Below are positions 1 to 9,640 of a stretch of DNA of 64,000 nt, one piece after another. Each line of letters opens with the position of its first letter. The stretch's first letter is position 1. Under the pieces are notes generated by a model. The model saw nothing but the letters and a program-made list of their open reading frames with translations. It was not told where the DNA came from and ran no database searches. The position numbers and the translations under genes were made by a program. This stretch comes from Hypomesus transpacificus (Eukaryota; Chordata; Actinopteri; Osmeriformes; Osmeridae), in the NCBI RefSeq assembly GCF_021917145.1, contig NW_025813735.1:281496-345495 (forward strand), in the 5' to 3' direction.

Positions 1-284
1 CCCCTAATTGTAGAGTCTGGATCATTTTAAACATGGTCTTTTGCCTGTTGATGCCTGTAATCCAGTGAAGAAAATCATGACAACAATAATGTTTAATGTA
101 ACTGACCCCTCTAACAGTACAACTGTGCCTGTCGGTGTTCGTTGGGGCAGTGCGAAAATGACAGTTATCTTTCAAGACATTCCAAACCCAACAGCAGAAG
201 GTTGATAGTGTGAACTGGCCTCAAGTCTGTGTGTGTCACTGGATGATGAGCTGTGCTGACCTGTGTGTGTGTGTGCGTCTGCAG

Positions 285-2390
285 TATCGTTCTTCAGGCC
301 GCAGGTGTGTCTGCCAGGAGAGGTGAGGCAGGAGTACGAGGATCAGATCAGCAAGGTGAGGGCTCTCTGCAGATACGCTTAGCTGCACCATGTGTTTACA
401 CTGAAACCAAATCAGTGTCAGTAAACCATGTCTCTCCTCCTCTCTTTCCCTCCCCCCCTCCACCCGCCCGCCGTACCCTCCTGCCCCCTCTGCTCCTCCT
501 GCCCCCCCCCCGCTCCTCCTGCCCCCCCTGCTCCTCCTGCCCCCCCCGCTCCTCCTGCCCCCCCTGCTCCTCCTGCCCCCCCCCGCTCCTCCTGCCCCTC
601 CTGCCCCCTCTGCTCCTCCTGCCCCTCCTGCCCCTTCTGCTCCTCCTGCTCCTCCTGCCCCCCCCGCTCCTCCTGCCCCCCCTGCTCCTCCTGCCCCCCC
701 CCGCTCCTCCTGCCCCCCCTGCTCCCTCTGGTTCTCCTGCCCCCCCTGCCCCTCCTGCCCCTTCTGCTCCTCCTGCCCCCTCTGCCCCCCCTGCCCCTCC
801 TGCCCCCCTGCCCCTTCTGCTCCTCCTGCCCCTTCTGCTCCTCCTGCCCACCCTGTCCCCCCTGCCCCTCCTCCAGCTGGCGGAGGAGAAGCGGGCTGTG
901 GAGGAGGCGGAGAGGAGGGCCAGTGAGGAGTACATCCAGCGTCTCCTGGCGGAGGAGGAGGGCCGCCTGGTGGAGGAGAGCAGGAGGCAGGAGCAGAGGC
1001 AGCTGGAGGATGATGAGAGGCTGGCCTGGACGCTCAGTGAGGAGCTGGTGAGTAGGAGGCACATGCTGTCCAGGGGGACAAGAGGAAAGTAGTCGGTGTC
1101 AAGGGATGTGGTCATCGTTTGGTACCTTCCCTTTCCTCTCGAGGCCTTGTGGGAAGACATCCGGCTATTTGGGGAAATAGTTGTTGATTGGTGCCCTCCC
1201 TCCTCAGAATCAAAGCCCGATCTCAGAATCACAGAGGAACACTCGTTTGAATAAAAACCCCCTGGCCAAGAGGAAACCACACACCAACGCTGGAGATATA
1301 GAGAAGTGAGTGTGAACAGTGATAACAGTAACACCACCTCACACCAGGCACACTTAAAGTCACCACATCCCAAGCATGGAGCAGCAACAAGAACATCTGT
1401 ACTCCAGTACAGGTGGTTACTGTGTCTCTGTCTCCTAGGTTCTTAAGCCCTCTCCCGAGGCCCCTCAGCGATCCAGAGACCAGCTCCAGCCTCGCGGCCA
1501 ACAAGGTGGGGCTCTGTCTCTCCCATGTTAACATGAGCAAAACAAGTTTCTACACGCTCTTAGTAGACGTGTTATAGTTGGATAAACATGAAGAACATTG
1601 TTGTGTTTCTGTCTTGTGCCAGGAGAACGTTTCCTGCCCAGACAGGAAGTCCTCCACACCCAGACCAGACCTCTGTCAGGAGCATCCCAGCATGCAGTGC
1701 GTCGCCACAACGTCAACAGAAGGCTCCATGCACCCCTCAACTAGCCACACCCCACACACAAACTCCTCCCACATCCACCCCTCCACAGGCCCCTCCCACA
1801 CCAGCCCCAAGCCAGTGTCTGTATCCAAGAGGAAGAGCTCGGAGCTGGGTCCCAGGGAGGAGGTGGAGGCTTTCAGCAAACGTCCGTGCCCAGCGGGGTC
1901 TCCCCCCGGGGGCGGAGAGCCCCCCTGGGCCCCGGAAGAGGCCACGCTGCTTCAGGAGCTGGCCCAAAGGGAGGAGGTGCTGTTCAGGCAGCATGAGGAG
2001 GACCACAGGCTGGCCCAGGCCCTGCAGAAGGAGCTGGACCAGGAAGTGGCCCTCCAGGCTGTCGACCGCAGGAAGGGCTCCAGCGACCAGTACCTGCTCC
2101 GACAGAAGCCCAGCCGCGTTCAGTCCAGCTCGGGGCCGGTGGCCGCCACTCCCCCCTGCACCAACAGGGAGCGCTCTCGCTCGGCCAGCGCCACCAAACG
2201 GGGCGCGTCGGAGAGGAGACTGTCCAGCCCCAGGGTGAGAGGAGGAGGGGGGCAGGGCGGCCCCAGGGTGAGAGGAGGAGGAGGAGGAGGGGGGCAGGGC
2301 GGCCCCTCCAGCCCTGCTGCACCCTTGCTCTCCATGGGTAGAGCCAGCAGGCAGGCCTCCCTCATGGACATGTTCCCCCCAGGACAATGA
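285..2390 (+). CDS. rnf168: RNF168 E3 ubiquitin ligase, 3' portion (5 exons; RING exon missing)
   Basis: Exons 285-355, 877-1047, 1208-1305, 1439-1505 and 1623-2390 join in frame at GT/AG borders and end at TGA 2388-2390. About 390 residues are visible. Exon 877-1047 carries a charged helix (ASEEYIQRLLAEEE) followed by a MIU-like motif (DDERLAWTLSEEL). Exons three and four give GDIEKFLSP, the counterpart of GDIQKYLTP in mammalian RNF168. The last exon holds MIU2 (EEDHRLAQALQKELDQE) followed at once by the LR motif RKGSSDQYLLR, which in RNF168 reads ubiquitinated H2A. RNF168 amplifies H2A K13/K15 ubiquitination at DNA double-strand breaks in the nucleus and recruits 53BP1. The N-terminal RING finger is encoded left of the window. 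RNF169 shares the MIU2-LR design, but the UMI/MIU1 region and the C-terminal end (ASLMDMF) favour RNF168. Motifs are seen; function is family knowledge. Confidence 0.9.
440..876 (+). repeat. C/T-rich tract (CTCCTGCCCC-type) filling the rnf168 intron up to the acceptor
   Basis: The intron 356-876 is dominated by a degenerate repeat of CTCCTGCCCCC and CCCCGCTCCTCCTG units running directly into the AG at 875-876. It is a polypyrimidine tract enlarged to more than 400 bp. Long open frames on both strands here encode only Pro/Leu/Ser/Cys or Gly/Arg/Gln low-complexity peptides and are not genes. Confidence 0.85.
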
Positions 2391-2561
2391 GTCCTCCTCA
2401 GCCTGACACCGTCACTAACCCTCCCTCTCCACCTCCAGGGAGAGCGGGGAAGAGGGGGGGGGAGCAGGGAGGGGGGGAGAGCGGGGAGGAGGGGGAAAGG
2501 TTGGCCTTTTCTCTTAGTATTGTTTGTGCCTTTTGAAACTCATGCCTTGAGCTGGGTAGAG

Positions 2562-3051
2562 TAGAGAGGACTTCCACGAGGCCTTCACCTCACAGGACGT
2601 GCTGAGGAAACAGAGAGGACTTCCACGAGGCCTTCACCTCACAGGACGTGCTGAGGAAACAGAGAGGACTTCCACGAGGCCTTCACCTCACAGGACGTGC
2701 TGAGGAAACAGAGAGGACTTCCACGAGGCCTTCACCTCACAGGACGTGCTGAGGAAACAGAGAGGACTTCCACGAGGCCTTCACCTCACAGGACGTGCTG
2801 AGGAAACAGAGAGGACTTCCACGAGGCCTTCACCTCACAGGACGTGCTGAGGAAACAGAGAGGACTTCCACGAGGCCTTCACCTCACAGGACGTGCTGAG
2901 GAAACAGAGAGGACTTCCACGAGGCCTTCACCTCACAGGACGTGCTGAGGAAACAGAGAGGACTTCCACGAGGCCTTCACCTCACAGGACGTGCTGAGGA
3001 AACAGAGAGGACTTCCACGAGGCCTTCACCTCACAGGACGTGCTGAGGAAA
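2562..3051 (+). repeat. 49-bp minisatellite, 10 near-identical copies, in the rnf168 3' UTR
   Basis: The unit starts AGAGAGGACTTCCACGAGG and recurs every 49 bp with almost no divergence between 2562 and 3051. It lies between the rnf168 stop (2390) and the likely poly(A) signal at 3168. High copy identity implies recent expansion or homogenisation. If the poly(A) call is right, the array is transcribed in the 3' UTR. Confidence 0.9.
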
Positions 3052-3167
3052 GACCCCAGCTCAGGGGAGCAGCAACACCCATGGTTATCAAATCTGGTTC
3101 ATATTAAACTGTTTAGTTTTTTTTGTTCCTCTCCATTCTTTAGACCCATATACTGTATTAACTATGA

Positions 3168-3173
3168 AATAAA
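3168..3173 (+). terminator. Poly(A) signal AATAAA, probably for rnf168
   Basis: AATAAA about 780 bp after the rnf168 stop codon, just past the 49-bp minisatellite. No other canonical hexamer was noted between the stop and this site. Confidence 0.55.
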
Positions 3174-4800
3174 ATCAGACACAAACAAAACTCTTGCTGG
3201 TGTTTTGCATGATGGTTGTTTAGAGGAAGTAAGCAGAGGAAGCACACTGCTGGTTTGAGGCCTGTGATGTAATAGGTCTCAACCCCAGCTGTGAAGGACA
3301 AGGGATAATCAGAAATAACGACATACTGACTGACTCATATGACATATTGCCTTCTGATTATGTAGATTATGTTTTGTGAGAACAGCTGCAAAGATTCCCT
3401 ATCCCAAGTAGCATTTTTTCAGAGGCGTAAATGGGTGGTGAAAAATGGACTTAAACAGGAAACGCAAACTCGCTTTGGTTTTTCAGGATTAGTTGGACTT
3501 TAGCATCCTGAGATTCACGTGAGGTTTCATCACCGTGGTGACGGGCTGTGGTCATGTGACTTGCCGCAATGTCGTCGCTGTTGGGTCACTAAAAGAGTTG
3601 ACTCGTCAGATGATTCAGGAGAAACAGTCAGACACTGTGTGGCTATTTTAGGAATGGATGTGTTAAAAAAGACACTCCGTGAGAAAATAAGTTGATATCA
3701 ACATATTGGGGGGGGGGGGGGGGGCTGTTCAGGCGGGTTCTCAACTCCAGAGCAGTTCTTTCACATCCGTTATAGAGGACACCGGCTTTGAGCTAGAAAC
3801 TCTGCTACAGTCTTGCCCGTTGTATTTCTTTTGTCTAATTGAGAGGAATTCTTGGGCTCTCTAATTATGTCACAGATATGAACAACCGTTGGAATAACTG
3901 TCTAGGTCTAGTCAGTTAATTGGTAGCTAATTTGGTAAAATGAAGGTATACAGTTGATGAATTTAACTAGGACCTATAGCCAATTAATCAATAAAACTAT
4001 TATGTTTATTTTCATTGAAATGTGTGTATTAGCCCAGCTTACTCAAAAAAAAAGCATGCCAGAGGTGAGGGTCGCCTGCTGTTTTCAGGAGGGTACGGTG
4101 AGACAAGGGCAGTTCAAACTTGACTGTGGTGTACAGTTCGTATTTTCCTTTTCCACTCTAACCGTGATTCACTGCTCCCACTTTAACTGATTTGAGGAAC
4201 AGCACTTCTCCAAACGGACCCAAAATAGCAATAAAAATGCCCCGGGAATAGCAGGCCAATGCAGTCCCTAAACAAATATTACCCAACTGCCCTTTTTGGC
4301 ATCGTGTTGTTGTGTGACGTTGAAAATAATCAGTGTGTGTGTACGTGCGTGTGCGCGCGATGCCTCAGCAAACAAGGGGCGGAAAGGTGTCACTCACTGA
4401 CTATATTTGGTGTCTGCGAATGTCAAGTTCCTCATCGAAATGTGCTGAAATATTAGATCCATCTTCTCCTTCTATGTTACTCAGTTGGCACAATAAGAAC
4501 TAGGCTTCTCCATCATCTCTCAAAACGGCAGGTAAGATACTCTAGTTTGATCTGGTTTTGTTGCTGTTCCACTTTTATTATAGCCTATAGAATTTAGTGC
4601 CGGCATCAAACAAGGACTTTACTGTCTACTAATTGATGGAACAAGAAACAGATAGCCTCGTCCTATTTGTATAATATTGTATGTTGATAAAAGGGTTCGA
4701 TTTGGTCCAGTCAATGTATCTGGTTAAAACAGCTATTAGCTACATTTCACCGGGGTTTATTCAAATTAATTTCTGAGATTATGAATTGAAACATTAAACA
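3174..4800. other. Intergenic, no gene seen
   Basis: Between rnf168 and the tm4sf19-like gene. It holds a 16-nt or longer poly-G run at about 3709-3724 and a short GT/GC dinucleotide stretch near 4340. Short open frames lack recognisable domains. I see no conserved exon. Confidence 0.5.
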
Positions 4801-4859
4801 ATTTTCCATGCTTTTACCTACGAATTTGTAGGTTTTAAATTCACCTCAAAATTTAAAAT

Positions 4860-5290
4860 GTAACAAAAAAAGCAAGGTTCAGAAATTCATGTTGTTGAAA
4901 TTCGAACAGTAAAATTCAGATCCCAAAAATCAAATAAAAAAATATTAAAGCTTCAGAAATTCAAATAAAACAAAATTCAGGCTGCTCAAATTCGAATGGT
5001 GAAATTTATATCCAAAACATTTGAAACGAAAAAATTAAGATTGGAACATTCGGGATACCAAGGTATCGCTTGCCTCAGATCGGACCTCTCCTCAGAATCC
5101 CAGGCTGTGATTGGATGACTGATCTGCATGTATGACTGCCTGCAACTACACCTGGATGAGAGGGTTTTTGAGGAGAGAGGTCTGCAGTTGGACCATTCTC
5201 GGAGAAGTGAGATGGTTCGATTACATTCAGGCTCGATTGCCTTACTTTTTCGGCTGAAATTTTGGGGATCTGAATTTCACCATTCATATA
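4860..5290. mobile_element. Possible fold-back/MITE-like repeat, AT-rich arms
   Basis: The stretch 4870-5030 repeats short words such as AAATTCAG, CAGAAATTC and GAATGGTGAAATTT. The stretch 5255-5290 holds the inverse words (GATCTGAATTTCACCATTC). Between them is a unique-looking GC-richer core at about 5040-5250. This arrangement resembles a small fold-back element. I could not define its ends or a target-site duplication, so the call is tentative. Confidence 0.3.
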
Positions 5291-5429
5291 TTTACATTTA
5301 GGTGGTGTTTAAATGTCAATATTAAGTATCCAATGCCTCTTAAAATTCAAAACATATCACTGATTTGCTTCCATATGAAATTATTTGACTCACTATTTAA
5401 ATAATATTGCTGTGGTCCTGTCCAGAGTA

Positions 5430-8400
5430 ATGTGTGTGGTGAGCTGCTCCAGGTGTGTGGGTGTGGCCCTGGTTCCCCTGGCCTTGTTGTGCATCCTGGC
5501 CAACAGCCTGCTGTTCTTCCCCTGGCTGGAGGGACGCTACCTGCTGGAGGGTCATGTGACCAGAGAGGCCACCTATGGAACCGGCTTGTGGGCGTCGGGA
5601 TTCCTGGTAAGATATTTAGCGAGGGGGTCGGGGTGTGTGGGGTTGAGTTTTAGTGTTTGTATGTGTGTGTGTGTGCATGTGTGTGTGTACATGCTTGCTT
5701 GAGTGTGCATGTGTGTGTATGTACATGTGTGTGTGCATGCTTGCTTGTGTGTGTGCATGTGTGTGTGCGTGCGTACACCCATCTGTGTGGTTCTGTGTAA
5801 CAGTGTGGGTTCTGTGGAACTGTGGTTCTGTGTAACAGTGTGTGGTTCTGTGTAACAGTGTGGGGTTCTGTGGAACTGTGTGGGGTTCTGTGTAACAGTG
5901 TGGGGTTCTGTGTAACAGTGTGTGGTTCTGACTGCAGGATCAGTGCCTTCACCGGTTTCTGATTACTTTCCTCTTGTTCTGTGTTCCTGATGTCGATCAC
6001 TCACCCGCACCTGTGAAGGGACCTTACAGAGCTTTCAAACTGTTGTAATAGTAAATGTATTATACAAAATAACAGTGGGAGGAATTGTGTGAATTATCAA
6101 GCCTTTCACATGTATCTGAATTGTTTTTCTATCATTGTGTTTTCTGTGTTTTGCTTCGCAGGTTCTGGTCGGAGCGAGAGGATTTATAATTGGCAGCTCA
6201 AAGACGGGCTGCTGTGGATTCAGGACTGAGGTGAGGGTGAATATTAGGATCAGGGTGAAGGTGGATATTAGGATCAGGGTGAATATTAGGATCAGGGTGA
6301 ATATTAGGATTAGGGTGAAGGTACTGGTTGGATTAGGGTTAGTGGCTTTGATCTTGAGTGCAACGGAATCAACTTCCGAAGATCTGGTTCTGTATCTGTG
6401 CTGAGGTAAAGTGTTCTAACTCTATGGTTTTGGCCGTGTCTGTGCTGAGGTAAAGTGTTCTAACTCTATGGTTTTGGCCGTGTCTGTGCTGAGGTAAAGT
6501 GTTCTAACTCTATGGTTTTGGCCGTCTCTGTGCTGAGGTAAAGTGTTCTAACTCTATGGTTTTGGCCGTCTCTGTGCTGCCAGATGCTGTTCCAGGTGGG
6601 CTCCTCCTGCGTGGCCCTGACTGCTGCTGCCCTCTGCTGTCTGGTGAGCGCCAGCGCGCTGGTCCACGGCCCGCTGTGCCTCCATAACTCCACGCAGGGC
6701 CAGGCCTGGGCGTCCCCGTTCAGACGCACGTCCAGCCAGTGAGTACGGCTCTCCTGGGAGAGCACAACACTACCTGGTCTTTACACATACATGGAGACAT
6801 ACAGACTTTGGCGCAGTACTGTACACAGGACAGTCTACCTGTATGACCCTGCTCTGTGTTCTCAGGGACCCAGTCTACCTGTATGACCCTGCTCTGTGTT
6901 CTCAGGGACCCAGTCTACCTGTATGACCCTGCTCTGTGTTCTCAGGGACCCAGTCTACCTGTATGACCCTGCTCTGTGTTCCCACGGACCCAGTCTACCT
7001 GTATGACCCTGCTCTGTGTTCTCAGGGACCCAGTCTACCTGTATGACCCTGCTCTGTGTTCCCACGGACCCAGTCTACCTGTATGACCCTGCTCTGTGTT
7101 CTCAGGGACCCAGTCTACCTGTATGACCCTGCTCTGTGTTCTCAGGGACCCAGTCTACCTGTATGACCCTGCTCTGTGTTCTCAGGGACCCAGTCTACCT
7201 GTATGACCCTGCTCTGTGTTCTCAGGGACCCAGTCTACCTGTATGACCCTGCTCTGTGTTCTCAGGGACCCAGTCTACCTGTATGACCCTGCTCTGTGTT
7301 CTCAGGGACCCAGTCTACCTGTATGACCCTGCTCTGTGTTCCCACGGACCCAGTCTACCTGTATGACCCTGCTCTGTGTTCTCAGGGACCCAGTCTACCT
7401 GTATGACCCTGCTCTGTGTTCTCAGGGACCCAGTCTACCTGTTTGACCCTGCTCTGTGTTCTCAGGGACCCAGTCTACCTGTATGACCCTGCTCTGTGTT
7501 CTCAGGGACCCAGTCTACCTGTATGACCCTGCTCTGTGTTCTCAGGGACCCAGTCTACCTGTATGACCCTGCTCTGTGTTCTCAGGGACCCAGTCTACCT
7601 GTATGACCCTGCTCTGTGTTCCCACGGACCCAGTCTACCTGTATGACCCTGCTCTGTGTTCTCAGGGACCCAGTCTACCTGTATGACCCTGCTCTGTGTT
7701 CCCACGGACCCAGTCTACCTGTATGACCCTGCTCTGTGTTCTCAGGGACCCAGTCTACCTGTATGACCCTGCTCTGTGTTCCCACGGACCCAGTCTACCT
7801 GTATGACCCTGCTCTGTGTTCTCAGGGACCCAGTCTACCTGTATGACCCTGCTCTGTGTTCTCAGGGACCCAGTCTACCTGTATGACCCTGCTCTGTGTT
7901 CTCAGGGACCCAGTCTACCTGTATGACCCTGCTCTGTGTTCTCAGGGACCCAGTCTACCTGTATGACCCTGCTCTGTGTTCTCAGGGACCCAGTCTACCT
8001 GTATGACCCTGCTCTGTGTTCTCAGGGACCCAGTCTACCTGTTTGACCCTGCTCTGTGTTCTCAGGGACCCAGTCTACCTGTATGACCCTGCTCTGTGTT
8101 CTCAGGGACCCAGTCTACCTGTATGACCCTGCTCTGTGTTCTCAGGGACCCAGTCTACCTGTATGACCCTGCTCTGTGTTCTCAGGGACCCAGTCTACCT
8201 GTATGACCCTGCTCTGTGTTCTCAGGGACCCAGTCTACCTGTATGACCCTGCTCTGTGTTCTCAGGGACCCAGTCTACCTGTATGACCCTGCTCTGTGTT
8301 CTCAGGGACCCAGTCTACCTGTATGACCCTGCTCTGTGTTCCCACGGACCCAGTCTACCTGTATGACCCTGCTCTGTGTTCTCAGGGACCCAGTCTACCT

Positions 8401-8933
8401 GTATGACCCTGCTCTGTGTTCCCACGGACCCAGTCTACCTGTATGACCCTGCTCTGTGTTCTCAGGGACCCAGTCTACCTGTATGACCCTGCTCTGTGTT
8501 CTCAGGGACCCAGTCTACCTGTATGACCCTGCTCTGTGTTCTCAGGGACCCAGTCTACCTGTATGCCCCTGCTCTTTGGGACTCTGCCTGTGAGGAGCCA
8601 AGGAGTGCTGTGTTGTGGCACGTGGTGCTGTTCTCTGTCCTGGCAGCCAGCAGTGCCCTGCAGGCTCTCCTCTGTGCTGCCCACACACTCAACTCCATAT
8701 GTGGCGTCGTCTTCGGTCGAGGGTTCTGCCGAAACAAGGTGCGCTTATTTACATCACTCAGAATGTGGTGCAAGTGTGTGTGTGTTTGTTATGTGATGTC
8801 GTAGTTAATGAGGTGCAGCTGAAAGAGTGTGGGGGGGTTGTCTGCGTGTGTCTTCACCAGCTGCATGTCGTCGTGTCAGAAGTCTCATAGTGTGTGTGTG
8901 TGTGTGTTTCAGGTCAGTCCAGTCTCTGTTTAA
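5430..8933 (+). CDS. tm4sf19: L6-family tetraspan membrane protein, TM4SF19-like (5 exons)
   Basis: Exons 5430-5606, 6162-6230, 6584-6738, 8546-8738 and 8913-8933 join in frame (phases 0, 0, 2, 0) to about 204 residues, ending VSPVSV. Start ATG 5430 gives MCVVSCSRCVG, the typical L6-family N-terminus with paired cysteines. Four hydrophobic segments are visible: LVPLALLCILANSLLFFPW, GLWASGFLVLVGARGFIIG, VALTAAALCCLVSASALV, and VVLFSVLAASSALQALLCAAHTLNSICGV. The extracellular loop carries NST and the LYAPALWDSACEEP block seen in TM4SF19. The family are plasma-membrane proteins linked to integrins; TM4SF19 lies beside RNF168 in human 3q29, as here. The third intron (6739-8545) is almost entirely a 40-bp minisatellite built from this gene's own splice acceptor. 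The exact paralogue (TM4SF19 rather than TM4SF1/4/18) is inferred from the visible blocks and synteny. Confidence 0.82.
5650..5935 (+). repeat. GT-rich microsatellite plus 'GGTTCTGTGTAACAGTGTG' short tandem repeat
   Basis: Intron 1 of the tm4sf19-like gene holds a TGTGTGCATG-type microsatellite (about 5655-5775), followed by 6-7 imperfect copies of a roughly 20-bp GTGTGGTTCTGTGTAACA unit to about 5935. Confidence 0.8.
6395..6582 (+). repeat. 44-bp tandem repeat, 4 copies, ending at a splice acceptor
   Basis: The unit TCTGTGCTGAGGTAAAGTG... recurs every 44 bp from 6395. The last copy runs into the acceptor of the exon at 6584: TCTGTGCTG is followed by CCAG instead of AGG. Each unit contains CTGAG|GTAAAG, a good match to a 5' splice site, so decoy donors are present just before the real acceptor. 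Confidence 0.85.
6856..8545 (+). repeat. 40-bp minisatellite (42 units) made of a splice acceptor plus exon start
   Basis: Between 6856 and 8545 the sequence is a 40-bp tandem array. Units start at 6866, 6906 and so on, and the real exon starts at 8546, exactly 42 periods later. Each unit consists of about 10 nt of intron end (GTGTTCTCAG) plus the first 30 nt of the downstream exon (GGACCCAGTCTACCTGTATG and onward) with one mismatch (A for C). Eight units carry TTCCCACGG instead of TTCTCAGGG, which destroys the acceptor AG (positions near 6981, 7061, 7341, 7621, 7701, 7781, 8341, 8421). Two units have GTTTGACC for GTATGACC (7441, 8041). Confidence 0.97.
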
Positions 8934-8961
8934 GCTCCAGGACTGTGAGAAGAGAGGAAGG

Positions 8962-9366
8962 GATTATGGTGATGATGAAGAGGATAGTGATGATGATGAT
9001 GACGATGGTGATGAAGAGTATAGTGATGATGATGATGACGATGGTGATGAAGAGGATAGTGATGATGATGATGACGATGGTGATGAAGAGTATAGTGATG
9101 ATGATGATGACGATGGTGATGAAGAGTATAGTGATGATGGTGATGACGATGGTGATGAAGAGTATAGTGATGATGGTGATGACGATGGTGATGAAGAGTA
9201 TAGTGATGATGGTGATGACGATGGTGATGAAGAGTATAGTGATGATGGTGATGACGATGGTGATGAAGAGTATAGTGATGATGATGATGACGATGGTGAT
9301 GAAGAGTATAGTGATGATGATGATGACGATGGTGATGAAGAGTATAGTGATGATGGTGATGATGCA
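8962..9366 (+). repeat. GAT-rich 36-bp minisatellite, about 11 copies, in the tm4sf19-like 3' UTR
   Basis: After the stop at 8931-8933 comes a 36-bp unit (GAT/GAC/GGT/GAA/GAG/TAT/AGT triplets) repeated about 11 times. Because 36 is divisible by three, each frame stays open. One frame would encode an SDDDDDDGDEEY acidic repeat, another poly-His/Tyr on the minus strand. The splice-joined tm4sf19 frame stops before it, so I treat it as 3' UTR. Confidence 0.88.
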
Positions 9367-9634
9367 GGAGTACGTTTCCCTGTGATGATGATCCCATGAT
9401 GATTGTCAACCTTGAAGCAGAAACATACCTGTGGTTAGTATACTTCGGACCATGAGAAGTCCACAGTAGCAGGAAAGCACACTAGCACTTTAAATAGAAA
9501 ACTGGTGGTAAATAACCTTCACTTGTACATTCACCTATGTATTTTAATAGTATAACTCAAATCTAACATGTTGTTAATGTAATTTGCCCATACTGTGAAT
9601 CAATAACTTATTTATTTCTGTAGTTATTTGCAAA

Positions 9635-9640
9635 AATAAA
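9635..9640 (+). terminator. Poly(A) signal AATAAA for the tm4sf19-like gene
   Basis: AATAAA about 700 bp after the stop at 8933 in AT-rich sequence; the nearest canonical hexamer after the GAT minisatellite. Confidence 0.6.

Noticed and set aside
253-1373. Pro/Leu/Cys-rich and Gly/Arg/Gln-rich long frames on both strands
   Set aside because: They read the CTCCTGCCCC intron repeat of rnf168; only 877-1047 inside is a real exon, in one frame.
6856-8545. CRISPR array (regular 40-bp repetition)
   Set aside because: Units are direct tandem copies with no unique spacers, in a vertebrate intron; it is a minisatellite.
8827-9409. Acidic (DDDDDDGDEEY) frame and the antisense His-rich frame
   Set aside because: Product of a 36-bp repeat that keeps all frames open; the spliced tm4sf19 frame stops at 8933 before it.
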